This document shows, in pieces, positions 1 through 6,903 of a DNA stretch of 12,111 nucleotides. Each line of letters starts with the position of its first letter. The stretch's first letter is position 1. The DNA is from Thiotrichaceae bacterium (GTDB lineage Bacteria > Pseudomonadota > Gammaproteobacteria > Thiotrichales > Thiotrichaceae). Location of the stretch: assembly GCA_027008665.1 (NCBI GenBank), contig JALVEA010000159.1, forward strand, positions 1-12,111, written 5' to 3'. Under the pieces are notes generated by a model, which was given only the letters and a program-made list of their open reading frames with translations, had not been told where the DNA came from and did not search any database. The position numbers and the translations under genes are program-made.

Positions 1-1
1 T

Positions 2-586
2 ATCAGCTCTGCAAATTCTACAAATCCAAGCCTGATCATTCCTGCTATTCCTCAGCAACAAACAAGCGTTAGTCCCGCTAAAGAGGCTAGTGAAATTTTG
101 ACAATAAACAAAGCAGTGGAGCTGAATTATCCTCAATCAATACCGCAACAATTACGTGAGTTATTAGCTAAACACTTAGAAGGATTTAAGATTCCAGAAC
201 AAGCCCAGCGTTTATTGAATTATTTTGCAAAATGTCTTAAAGAGCGCCATATACGCAATCCCATTGCCTATTTTATTAGCTTAAAAAAGCGTTTATTCGA
301 CGGGAAACTTGATTTAAGTGAAACCGAATACCAAAGCGACGTTGATGCAACTAAAAAAGCACAAGCGGAGAAAACACAGGCCGGAATCGCCTATAGCAAC
401 GCGGTAGCGGATCTGCAACTTTTGAAAAAAGTAATTGAGAATGTAAGCAGTAGCAAAAAATGCACCTTTGAGGAAGCGTTGCAGGAGATGAACTATGTCA
501 ATATTTGGAAGAAAGCAAACGAATGTTTAGCCACTACAAAAGAAGCTTTAAAGAAGGCTCAATTTCAGGCTGGAGAGGTTTTGTAA
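2..586 (+). CDS. 3' part of an unrecognised protein with an NPxxYF motif and charged helical tail
   Basis: The reading frame is open from the first complete codon to TAA at 584-586, about 194 residues, so the true start lies left of the window; the in-frame TTG at 98 has no Shine-Dalgarno and is not needed. The first ~30 residues are a Ser/Pro/Gln-rich linker. A helical block follows with the phrase RNPIAYFISLKKRLFDG (roughly residues 83-99 of the fragment), then a Lys/Ala/Glu-rich stretch likely to form a coiled coil. The NP-(I/V)-x-Y-(F/L) phrase followed by basic residues resembles the C-terminal region of some plasmid or island replication-type helix-turn-helix proteins. That is a loose resemblance, not a family assignment. 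No membrane segment or signal peptide is visible. Confidence 0.8.
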   Translation: MSSANSTNPSLIIPAIPQQQTSVSPAKEASEILTINKAVELNYPQSIPQQLRELLAKHLEGFKIPEQAQRLLNYFAKCLKERHIRNPIAYFISLKKRLFDGKLDLSETEYQSDVDATKKAQAEKTQAGIAYSNAVADLQLLKKVIENVSSSKKCTFEEALQEMNYVNIWKKANECLATTKEALKKAQFQAGEVL

Positions 587-680
587 ACCCCATTGCGCTA
601 AATTATTGTTTTTATAGATGCAACGCCAACGAGTTGCTAACTTCATCTCATGCTGGCGCTAAATTTCCTCGGAATCGAGT

Positions 681-725
681 GCTTTAGCCTCGTTTAGCAG
701 GGCTAAAGCCACTGCTTCCAAGTAA
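681..725. repeat. Dispersed repeat A, copy 1, with 9-bp hairpin
   Basis: GCTTTAGCC (681-689) and GGCTAAAGC (701-709) form a perfect 9-bp stem with an 11-nt loop. The segment 691-725 recurs at 4464-4498 with 32 of 35 bases identical. It lies in the gap after the first gene and has no T-run, so it is better read as a genome-dispersed repeat than as a terminator. Confidence 0.75.
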
Positions 726-835
726 AATGTGAATAAATTCACAGAATATTTATCCAATCATCCTTAGAATTAACACAATAAAAATTTATTTTAAATAATA
801 AAAAACGGATTTATTCAATATATCGAGAAAAGATA

Positions 836-934
836 ATGAAAAAGAGAAAACAATATAATCAAGCAATGCTTTTAATCATTATTGTGTCTAGCGTGATACT
901 CAATTTAACCGAACGTTGGGAACACCTTCACTAG
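836..934 (+). CDS. Possible 32-residue single-pass membrane peptide
   Basis: ATG at 836 opens a 32-codon frame ending in TAG at 932-934. It begins MKKRKQYNQAMLL, continues with a hydrophobic stretch (about residues 11-23), and ends in a polar tail ERWEHLH. The shape is a basic N-terminus followed by one short membrane helix. A weak purine-rich GAGAAAAG precedes the ATG. It ends about 30 bases before the start of the DUF3592-like gene and could be a leader peptide, a small membrane protein, or chance. No family is recognised. Confidence 0.3.
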   Translation: MKKRKQYNQAMLLIIIVSSVILNLTERWEHLH

Positions 935-952
935 TAGGTTGCTCTACATATC

Positions 953-957
953 AGGAG
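953..957 (+). promoter_or_regulatory. Shine-Dalgarno AGGAG that fixes the start of the next gene
   Basis: AGGAG lies 8 bases before ATG at 966. This favours ATG 966 over the upstream in-frame TTG at 939, which has no ribosome binding site. Confidence 0.75.
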
Positions 958-965
958 TATTTAAT

Positions 966-1814
966 ATGAATTCCGCAATCAATAGAGATATAGAATTTTT
1001 TACAAAATGTGGTGTTTTTTTTGGAGGGTTTCAGAATCAACTCGGTTGGTTCTTCTTTGGCTTTGGTCTTATATTCTTTTGGATATTTGGCATGAATGCT
1101 GATTTATCGTTCTTACGCTATACTGGAAACACTATAACGGTACAAGGAATTGCTACAGATTCGATTGAAACGAGATTCTCAGAGAATGAAACACCTATAT
1201 TTGAAAATCACTATAAGTTTACAACTAAAGAAGGAATTGAATTTGAAGAATTCTCATATTCCACAGGTCAAGATATTCAAATTGGTAAAACAATTACAGT
1301 AGAATACCCAGAAGGAAAGCCAGAATACTCTAGAATTGTGGGTATGAAACGAGAAATATTTGGGACAGTTGCACTTTTTGTCGTAATTTTTCCCATTATT
1401 GGTCTAGTCTACATATTTTCTAACATTAAAAAATCCCTGCGTGGGATAAAACTCCTTAAATATGGTCGGCTAACGAAGGGGAAATTAATATCAAAAACAC
1501 CTACAAATACAAGAATTAATGGCCAGACTGTTTATAAATTAACTTTTCATTTCCAAGACGCTCTGGGAAATAAATTTTTTGTTTCAGAAAAAACACATTT
1601 GCTTCACTTACTAGAAGATACCCCCGAAAAAAGGCTACTGTATCTACAAAGTAATCCCAATTGTGCAACAATGCTTGATACACTACCTACTGCACCTCTA
1701 ATCGATGAAACAGGCAATGTCAAATCCTTATCCATCAAACTTTTTCCCATATTAATCCCATTGGCTATAATTGTGGGGCATGGTTCATATCTAGCAATCA
1801 AGTTTATAGGATAA
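966..1814 (+). CDS. DUF3592-like membrane protein with two extracytoplasmic-type beta modules
   Basis: A protein of 282 residues. Membrane segments are predicted by eye at about 26-43, 132-152 and 260-279. Between helices 1 and 2 lies a beta-rich module (about 57-125) with the order typical of DUF3592: GIATDSIETR, then NHYKFTTKEGIEFE, then a GQ-x-I-x-IGKTITVEY-P strand. A second copy follows helix 2 (about 165-240): GKLISKTPT, VYKLTFHFQDALGNKF, then RLLYLQSNPNCATMLD. DUF3592 proteins are membrane-associated and of unknown function, so no role is assigned. The gene stands alone between non-coding stretches, about 180 bases before the TrpD2-like gene. The family name rests on the strand pattern, not on a search. 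Confidence 0.8.
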   Translation: MNSAINRDIEFFTKCGVFFGGFQNQLGWFFFGFGLIFFWIFGMNADLSFLRYTGNTITVQGIATDSIETRFSENETPIFENHYKFTTKEGIEFEEFSYSTGQDIQIGKTITVEYPEGKPEYSRIVGMKREIFGTVALFVVIFPIIGLVYIFSNIKKSLRGIKLLKYGRLTKGKLISKTPTNTRINGQTVYKLTFHFQDALGNKFFVSEKTHLLHLLEDTPEKRLLYLQSNPNCATMLDTLPTAPLIDETGNVKSLSIKLFPILIPLAIIVGHGSYLAIKFIG

Positions 1815-1993
1815 ATACCAAACTAACTCTATATGATAACAATTAGCTTGAATATTTCTAGCTCTTCTATAACTCACCTGACGACATTGGCATGGGAAAA
1901 CATCTTAGCGGTTGATTTTTATTTTTCTAGCACCTATCTCTATCTCACTAGATAATGTCAAATACAGAAAATATAAACCAATGAGAAATTTGC

Positions 1994-3004
1994 ATGATTA
2001 CACAGCATGAAACAACGGGTATACCCCTTACAGAACACAAATTCGCCCAATACGTTCGCTTACTAGGAAAAGGTAAAACAGGCTCTAGAAACCTTACTTA
2101 CCAAGAATCAAAAGATGCGATGACAATGATTCTAAAAGGAGAGGTAGAGCCTGAACAGCTCGGTGCTTTCATGATGCTTATGCGTTATCAGGAAGAAAGC
2201 GGTGAGGAGCTAGCAGGTTTTGTTGATGCGACTTATGATGTGTTAGATATTCCTGACAACATGCCAACGGTTGATTTAGATTGGTCAAGCTATGCGGGTA
2301 AGGCACGTCGTTTACCGTGGTTTGTATTGTCCACATTATTATTGGCTGAAAATGGAATTTCTATTTTAATGCACGGAGAGGGTCATCATACTCACGGTCG
2401 AATTTACACAGAGCAAGTGCTTGAATTATTAAATATTCCAATTGCACACTCCTTTGAAGAAGCTGGCGAACATATTATTGCCAGAAACTTTGCTTACTTA
2501 CCTTTGCATGACTTCCTGCCTGAATTAGCACGTATTATGAATCTAAAATGGATTTTAGGCTTGCGTTCTCCTGTGAATACTTTCACGCGCCTGATTAACC
2601 CTTGTCGAGCAAAATGCTCAATGCAAGGTATTCATCACCCTGCTTATCGAGACACACACCAAGAAGCATCTTTGTTATTAAAACAGCCTGTAATGGCAGT
2701 TATTAAAGGCGATGGTGGCGAAACTGAGTGGAATCCTGATATGAAAAACTTGGTGCGCTCCATTAAAAACGGGCAACTTATTGAAGAAGAGTGGTCGCCT
2801 CTTTTCCCCAAACGTCATGTTAAAGATAAGGAATTAGACCTTTCAAAATTGGCTAAAGTTTGGGATGGCTCTATTGACGATGAATACGGTGTCGGTGCAA
2901 TTATAGGCACAACTGCGATCACCTTGTATACAATGAGTAAAGCAGACAGCCACGAAGCAGCACTTGAAATGGCTAAAGACTGGTGGGAAAACAGAAAGAA
3001 ATAA
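1994..3004 (+). CDS. ybiB: TrpD2/YbiB-type glycosyl transferase family protein (anthranilate phosphoribosyltransferase homologue)
   Basis: A protein of 336 residues, close to the usual ~320 of YbiB. The N-terminal helical domain (about 12-85) carries the family phrase LTYQESKDAMTMILKGEVEPEQLGAF broken into helices. The alpha/beta domain has DLDWSSYAGKARRLPWF (about 94-110), MHGEGHHTHGR (126-136) where true TrpD has a KHG-N-R type phosphate-binding loop, GLRSPVNTFTRLINP (189-203, matching the TrpD GLR...NLLGP-NP element), and KGDGGETEWNP (238-248, matching TrpD G-x-D-G). TrpD itself joins anthranilate to phosphoribosyl pyrophosphate; E. coli YbiB is instead a nucleic-acid-binding relative, and no trp genes lie nearby, so tryptophan synthesis should not be assumed. 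The start is ATG 1994, with a weak GAGA 7 bases upstream. It appears monocistronic. Confidence 0.85.
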   Translation: MITQHETTGIPLTEHKFAQYVRLLGKGKTGSRNLTYQESKDAMTMILKGEVEPEQLGAFMMLMRYQEESGEELAGFVDATYDVLDIPDNMPTVDLDWSSYAGKARRLPWFVLSTLLLAENGISILMHGEGHHTHGRIYTEQVLELLNIPIAHSFEEAGEHIIARNFAYLPLHDFLPELARIMNLKWILGLRSPVNTFTRLINPCRAKCSMQGIHHPAYRDTHQEASLLLKQPVMAVIKGDGGETEWNPDMKNLVRSIKNGQLIEEEWSPLFPKRHVKDKELDLSKLAKVWDGSIDDEYGVGAIIGTTAITLYTMSKADSHEAALEMAKDWWENRKK

Positions 3005-3043
3005 GGCACCTTTCATAATTATCTAAAAAGTAGTTTTTTCTAA

Positions 3044-3065
3044 TTACGAGGCTCTAGCCTCGTAA
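3044..3065. repeat. Palindrome, 10-bp arms with 2-base spacer
   Basis: TTACGAGGCT (3044-3053) and AGCCTCGTAA (3056-3065) are perfect reverse complements. There is no T-run on either side. It lies 40 bases after the TrpD2-like stop and begins a composite repeat block ending near 3165. Confidence 0.85.
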
Positions 3066-3165
3066 CCAGAGAATTTATTTTATCTGGAAATTCTATTTCC
3101 ATAACACGGGGGGTCGAAATGGAATTTCTGGCAGTGCGTTCCCAAATGGGAATTTGGGAACAAGA
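3066..3165. repeat. Second half of composite repeat block with 10-bp inverted repeat
   Basis: GTTCCCAAAT (3138-3147) and ATTTGGGAAC (3152-3161) form a perfect stem with a 4-base GGGA loop. Left of it, shorter complementary pieces (CCAGAGAATTT at 3066, GGAAATTC near 3084, GGAATTTCTGG at 3121) suggest further pairing. This 3044-3165 block fills the gap between two convergent genes. It looks like an interspersed repeat and could also stop transcription from both sides. Confidence 0.65.
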
Positions 3166-3188
3166 AAATAGATGCCCAATAAAAAATA

Positions 3189-3587
3189 TTATTTATCCTG
3201 CTTGATTGGCTTGTTATATTGCGATTTAACCACTCTATAAAAACTATACATATAAACTGAAAAACCGATAATATGTGCAATTGATGATGCGATTTGTACA
3301 GATGACCCTGTTAAGCGTGAAAGAAAACTAGCATCAAAAAATGTTGATTCTAATAGTAGCATAAAAAACGGCAACATAATTACAACGATAAAAAATTTTA
3401 ATAATGTATTTTTAAACGCATAAGTTGAAAGAAACAATCCTAACTGTGATAAAACACCTAAGAAAAAAAAGAACATTAGCTGAATTATATTTATGTTGTC
3501 ACCAACCCCTGCTGAAAATAAAAGCGACAAGTAAGTAAATGCTATAACAAAAAAAATAGCAACAGACCGAATAAGAAGGTTAGTCAT
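3189..3587 (-). CDS. Small four-helix membrane protein, unrecognised
   Basis: A protein of 132 residues, mostly hydrophobic. Likely membrane helices lie at about 5-27, 33-57, 61-80 and 96-120, with a basic, Asn/Lys-rich cytoplasmic-type tail (KSQYNKPIKQDK). It has no conserved charged pair, cysteine or metal-type motif. The start ATG (3585-3587 on the opposite strand) has only a weak GGTG upstream. It is convergent with the TrpD2-like gene and isolated by repeats. No family is recognised; the length and four-helix layout could suit a small integral membrane accessory protein, but nothing points to a role. Confidence 0.65.
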   Translation of the reverse strand: MTNLLIRSVAIFFVIAFTYLSLLFSAGVGDNINIIQLMFFFFLGVLSQLGLFLSTYAFKNTLLKFFIVVIMLPFFMLLLESTFFDASFLSRLTGSSVQIASSIAHIIGFSVYMYSFYRVVKSQYNKPIKQDK

Positions 3588-3740
3588 TTAACACCAATGT
3601 ACTAAAACAATATTATCTGGAGTCCAAATAGTTTCACTCCATTTTTTAACAAGATGCAGACCCCTTTGTTATAAAACTTACGAAGCCTACTGCTTATCTT
3701 AAAATTTATTATCTTGTAGCTTTTTCCCAGATAATTTTCA

Positions 3741-3765
3741 TAGAAATAAATATACTTTATTTCTA
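3741..3765. repeat. A/T-only hairpin, 10-bp stem
   Basis: TAGAAATAAA (3741-3750) and TTTATTTCTA (3756-3765) pair perfectly around a 5-base loop; TTTTAG follows. It lies in the gene-free stretch 3588-3887, which otherwise shows only AT-rich sequence and the inverted repeat at its right end. It is too weak to call a terminator. Confidence 0.5.
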
Positions 3766-3844
3766 TTTTAGTTACTAGCTATCAAGTGTAATTTATGTAT
3801 AAATCTCCTTTTTTGAAAGACACCCATAGAATTTCTAGGAATTT

Positions 3845-3887
3845 CTAGGACACCCATAATTATAGTGATTAATTATGGGTGTCCTAG
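3845..3887. repeat. 18-bp perfect inverted repeat (family B, full copy) next to a truncated transposase
   Basis: CTAGGACACCCATAATTA (3845-3862) is the exact reverse complement of 3870-3887, with a 7-base spacer TAGTGAT. Just to the left, AATTTCTAGG is present twice in tandem and another GACACCCATA occurs near 3822. A half copy of the same element (30 bases, 2 mismatches) is at 7085-7114. The right arm ends at the stop codon that bounds the transposase fragment, so this may be an insertion that cut the IS or a mobile-element end. Confidence 0.85.
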
Positions 3888-4445
3888 AGACGTTTACAAA
3901 ATGTTGAGGTTACCGCCATTCTTGCAAGAGAAAATAATCCACCCAAGGGAGAAAAAGCGATTGAATGGACATTACTCACCAATCAAAAGCTTAAAACATT
4001 TGAGGAAGTAGCAACAAGAATACAGTGGTATCTGTGTCGTTGGCAGATAGAGGTATTCTTTAAGGTCTTAAAAAGTGGTTGCAAAGTCGAAGAACTACAG
4101 TTAGAGAAAATGGATAGACTAGAACCAGCCCTTGCGTTCTACATGATAATTGCTTGGCGTGTGCTATATGTAAGCATCATGGGGCGTAGCTGTCCTGAGA
4201 CTCCTTGCGATATTATTTTTGATACCGAAGAGTGGCAAGCTGTTTACATAATAACCCATCGAAAAGCACCGCCCAAAACTCCGCCAAGCCTCAATGAAAT
4301 GGTAAGAGCCATTGCTACTTTTGGTGGTTTTTTGGATCGAAAAGGAGATGGAGAACCAGGCGTTCAAGCTCTTTGGCTAGGATTGCAACGAGTCAGAGAC
4401 TTTGCCTTAGCCATTCAAGCCAGTAAAACAGTAGCTCTTGAATGA
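3888..4445 (+). pseudogene. 5'-truncated IS4-family transposase (C-terminal part)
   Basis: The frame is open from just after a stop at 3885-3887 to TGA at 4443-4445, about 185 residues. It contains the YREK signature of IS4-family DDE transposases, Y-(2)-R-(3)-E-(6)-K: WYLCRWQIEVFFKVLK, with Tyr at 4029-4031, Arg at 4038-4040, catalytic Glu at 4050-4052 and Lys at 4071-4073. The C-terminal Tn5-like region follows (PPSLNEMVRAIATFGGFL, then WLGLQRVRDFALA). The N-terminal half, with both catalytic Asp residues, is absent, so this is a dead remnant. An internal ATG at 4110 gives a shorter frame but lies after the catalytic Glu and is not a real start. The left break coincides with the inverted repeat at 3845-3887. 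Confidence 0.9.
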
Positions 4446-4463
4446 GATGTGGGTAACGATATG

Positions 4464-4498
4464 CGTTTAGCAGGGCTAAAACTACCGCTTCCAAGTAA
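4464..4498. repeat. Dispersed repeat A, copy 2
   Basis: Matches 691-725 at 32 of 35 positions. It lies 18 bases after the transposase stop and lacks the left hairpin arm found in copy 1. A run of AACAAATAAC-like short repeats follows (about 4499-4520). Confidence 0.75.
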
Positions 4499-4532
4499 TA
4501 ACAAATAACAAATAACAACAAGTAATAAGCTC

Positions 4533-5021
4533 TTATTTTTTAAATAGCCCTAGAAATAGATTGCTAAATAAGATTGCAAGACCAATTAAGAGACTACCTG
4601 TACCAACGTAGGTGAGTGTTTCTGTAATAATATGATGATGAGCCGCACTGCGACCAATGGTAGGTGAAAGTATAAACATTGTGAACCATGCTAAAGGGTA
4701 TAAACCAACAAGACCTATTGCTGTTGATGCAACTGTTTTCATTTTATCTTTTAGACTGGAGAATAAGACTAATAAAATAAGCACAAGGGAAAAGGCAGAT
4801 ATGCCTGTTGCATGAAAATGAGCGCGTTGTGCATAACGCCATATTTTGGAGGTACTTTTTTCATCATGAACATCAGGGTAAGCAGCAACCCCTTGGGCGA
4901 TAAAGTCTTTAAAACTGTCTTCGGCTATACCAAAGCCAATCCCCATGCTTAAACCGAAAATTAAAAGTAATAATGCTAAGAAAAGTCCTATTTTTACGGG
5001 AGATAGGTCGATGTTGTTCAT
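4533..5021 (-). CDS. Four-helix membrane protein with conserved-looking histidines, unrecognised
   Basis: A protein of 162 residues. Membrane helices lie at about 11-32, 71-90, 96-119 and 135-160. After helix 1 comes a soluble loop (EDSFKDFIAQGVAAYPDVHDEKS), then KIWRYAQRAHFHATG, with His68 and His70 just before helix 2. A HHH cluster (128-130) sits between helices 3 and 4. Histidines at membrane edges could bind heme or metal, but that is conjecture. A strong AAGGAG Shine-Dalgarno (complement of 5032-5037) supports ATG at 5021. The gene lies downstream of repeat C copy 1 (5048-5108), whose position may affect its transcription. No named family is recognised. Confidence 0.75.
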   Translation of the reverse strand: MNNIDLSPVKIGLFLALLLLIFGLSMGIGFGIAEDSFKDFIAQGVAAYPDVHDEKSTSKIWRYAQRAHFHATGISAFSLVLILLVLFSSLKDKMKTVASTAIGLVGLYPLAWFTMFILSPTIGRSAAHHHIITETLTYVGTGSLLIGLAILFSNLFLGLFKK

Positions 5022-5047
5022 ATTATTAGTGCTCCTTTTGAAAGCTG

Positions 5048-5108
5048 TTTATAAAATTGGTGGTAAGAAAACCCTCTGTTTTTTGTCTTTAACTGAGGGA
5101 TAGTTGAG
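5048..5108. repeat. Repeat C, copy 1: hairpin related to the ends of the 8380-8766 element
   Basis: 5048-5074 matches 8380-8406 at 26 of 27 bases. The hairpin arms (ACCCTCTG near 5071, CTGAGGGA near 5093) and the tail TAGTTGA (5101-5107) match the right end at 8735-8766. The copy therefore joins left-end and right-end features of the larger element in about 60 bases. It begins 26 bases upstream of the start codon of the leftward membrane-protein gene. Confidence 0.75.
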
Positions 5109-5185
5109 TTACTTTTTTGCTACATACAAATTAAGTAGTTGGCAATGTATTAAAATGTCAATTTAGTGCCGAGTTGGATTGTTTT

Positions 5186-6757
5186 TTAATTACGATCATT
5201 GTCATCATCAGCTTCTTTGTCATTATCGCGATCATTATTTCCTCTATTATCATCGTTGCTATTAGAGTTCTTATCATCTCCCATGCCGTTGTTATCACGG
5301 TCATTATTTCCTCTATTATCATCGTTGCTATTAGAGTTTTTATCATCTCCCATGCCGTTATTACTGCCTCTATTATCGTCGTTGCTATTAGAGTTTTTAT
5401 CATCCTCTATGCCGTTATTACTGCCTCTATTGTCGTCGTTGCTATTAGAGTTTTTATCATCCTCTATGCCGTTGTTGTCGCGGTCATTATTTCCTCTATT
5501 ATCGTCGTTGCTATTAGAGTTCTTATCATCCCCCATGCCGTTGTTGTCGCGGTCATTATTTCCTCTATTATCATCGTTGCTATTAGAGTTCTTATCATCC
5601 CCCATGCCGTTGTTGTCGCGGTCATTATTTCCTCTATTATCGTCGTTGCTATTAGAGTTTTTATCATCCTCTATGCCGTTGTTGTCGCGGTCATTATTTC
5701 CTCTATTGTCGTCGTTGCTATTAGAGTTTTTATCATCCTCTATGCCGTTGTTGTCGCGGTCATTATTTCCTCTATTATCGTCGTTGCTATTAGGGTTCTT
5801 ATCATCCCCCATGCCGTTGTTGTCGCGGTCATTATTTCCTCTATTATCGTCGTTGCTATTAGGGTTTTTATCATCCTCTATGCCGTTGTTGTCGCGATCG
5901 TTATTGCTTCCATTGTCGTCGTTGCCATTGGAGTTATTATCGTCCTCTATGCCGTTATTGTCGCGGTCATTATTGCTTCCATTATCATCGTTGTTAGCAG
6001 AGTTATTATTACTTTCTATGCTATTGTTATTATCTTTACTATTGATTATTCCATCATTATCGATATCGTCATCTTTATTGTTTTCAATGCCATCACCATC
6101 TAGGTCATTATCTGGAATGCCATCGTTATTTTGGTCGTTATCATTAATATCAAGGATGCCATCACCATCATCATCGTTGTCATCATGGTTTGATTTGCCG
6201 TCGCCATCTGTGTCTTCATACACATTAATGATCCCATCACCATCAATGTCTAAGGGGTCATTCTTTAAAACAACAATATCTATATTATTATTTGTTATGA
6301 TGATTTCTTTAGGTAAATCTTCAACCCCATCATTATTTGAGTCGGCAGTCATTTCTGATCGAGAAAGGCTTAAATCAATATGACCAATCTCAAGATCACT
6401 ACCGTCATTACTACGAATAACTGTACTAGATACACCTTGTTGGTTCATAAATTTAAGAGGGGTAACGACCTTTTTTGTAGGATCATTTTCATTAGTAATC
6501 ATCACTACACGGCAAGCAAGCTTTGTTGGTAGGCTAAGAGCAAAGGGATGTTTATTGGTGCTATTTTGTGTAGAAGATACTGAAAAAATACGACCATCAT
6601 CACAGTAGGCTTCAATTAATGTACCGGGAACAGTTCCACGTAAAAGGTAATTACTTTTATTTTCTGCGGTTAATGTAGTCGTTGTCGATGAGCCACCTCC
6701 ACAAGCGGTAATGATGAGGCTAGTCGAAATAAGCGCTGAAAGTAGTTTGATATTCAT
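5186..6757 (-). CDS. Ca-binding-type repeat lipoprotein with TSP3-like region and a 12-unit acidic tail
   Basis: A protein of 523 residues. The start is ATG at 6757 (GAGA just upstream); an ATG 13 codons earlier would bury the signal. Residues 1-18 are a lipoprotein signal, with lipobox ITAC and lipidated Cys19, then a GGGSSTTTT linker. Residues ~37-140 form a small beta-rich domain with two Cys (52, 82). From ~140 come calcium-loop repeats of thrombospondin type 3/EF-like form: DSNNDGVED, DIDGDGIIN, DTDGDGKSN, DDDGDGILD, DLDGDGIEN, DIDNDGIIN. Residues 256-523 are twelve units of the pattern NDDNRGNNDRDNNGIEDDKN-SNS, ten of 23 residues (the last diverged) and two of 19. The product is likely anchored on the cell surface or in the periplasm and may bind many Ca ions; surface adhesion or spacing is a guess. 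There are no clear operon partners. Confidence 0.9.
   Translation of the reverse strand: MNIKLLSALISTSLIITACGGGSSTTTTLTAENKSNYLLRGTVPGTLIEAYCDDGRIFSVSSTQNSTNKHPFALSLPTKLACRVVMITNENDPTKKVVTPLKFMNQQGVSSTVIRSNDGSDLEIGHIDLSLSRSEMTADSNNDGVEDLPKEIIITNNNIDIVVLKNDPLDIDGDGIINVYEDTDGDGKSNHDDNDDDGDGILDINDNDQNNDGIPDNDLDGDGIENNKDDDIDNDGIINSKDNNNSIESNNNSANNDDNGSNNDRDNNGIEDDNNSNGNDDNGSNNDRDNNGIEDDKNPNSNDDNRGNNDRDNNGMGDDKNPNSNDDNRGNNDRDNNGIEDDKNSNSNDDNRGNNDRDNNGIEDDKNSNSNDDNRGNNDRDNNGMGDDKNSNSNDDNRGNNDRDNNGMGDDKNSNSNDDNRGNNDRDNNGIEDDKNSNSNDDNRGSNNGIEDDKNSNSNDDNRGSNNGMGDDKNSNSNDDNRGNNDRDNNGMGDDKNSNSNDDNRGNNDRDNDKEADDDNDRN
5189..5992 (-). repeat. 69-bp coding minisatellite, 12 units (two shortened to 57 bp)
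   Basis: Tandem in-frame array inside the lipoprotein gene. Units vary in a few codons, chiefly GIEDD versus GMGDD and KNSNS versus KNPNS. Units 9 and 10 have lost the same 12 bases (four codons), consistent with duplication of a shortened unit. The first two units (nearest the TSP3 region) are more diverged (NGSNNDRD), as is the last, while the central ones are nearly identical, a sign of recent homogenisation or copy-number change. Confidence 0.95.
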
Positions 6758-6903
6758 AATTTTTCTCACATAAGGTTTTATTGTTAGGAGGCACAATTTA
6801 ATTTGTGCTACGTATTTATAATTGGAAAGTGTACAGAGTTAGAAAGATAAAGATAGTGGTCAAAAGGTCAAGCAAAGAGGGAATAGGAGGAAGGTATTAC
6901 GTA

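Noticed and set aside
505..687. 60-residue plus-strand frame overlapping the first gene
   Set aside because: Out-of-frame overlap with a real coding end and running into a dispersed repeat; composition is not protein-like.
939..965. TTG start giving nine extra residues to the DUF3592-like protein
   Set aside because: AGGAG is placed correctly for ATG 966 and nothing supports TTG 939.
1994..3004. Annotation as TrpD (anthranilate phosphoribosyltransferase)
   Set aside because: The phosphate-binding loop differs and no trp genes adjoin; YbiB/TrpD2 fits better.
3044..3065. Rho-independent terminator for the TrpD2-like gene
   Set aside because: A strong stem but no T-run follows on the plus strand; kept as a palindromic repeat.
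4110..4445. Intact 111-residue gene starting at ATG 4110
   Set aside because: It is only the tail of the transposase; the frame and homology extend upstream through the YREK motif to 3888.
5189..5992. Repeat array considered as CRISPR
   Set aside because: Units are contiguous with no unique spacers and stay in frame with a lipoprotein; it is a coding minisatellite.
5174..6383. Two long plus-strand frames rich in Ile/Val or Leu/Ser opposite the lipoprotein gene
   Set aside because: They are mirror images of the 69-bp coding repeat read on the other strand, with no ribosome site; the minus-strand frame has a lipobox and Ca-loop motifs.
6758..6796. Upstream ATG for the lipoprotein
   Set aside because: It would add 13 residues before the signal peptide and move the lipobox away from the N-terminus; ATG 6757 gives a standard lipoprotein signal.
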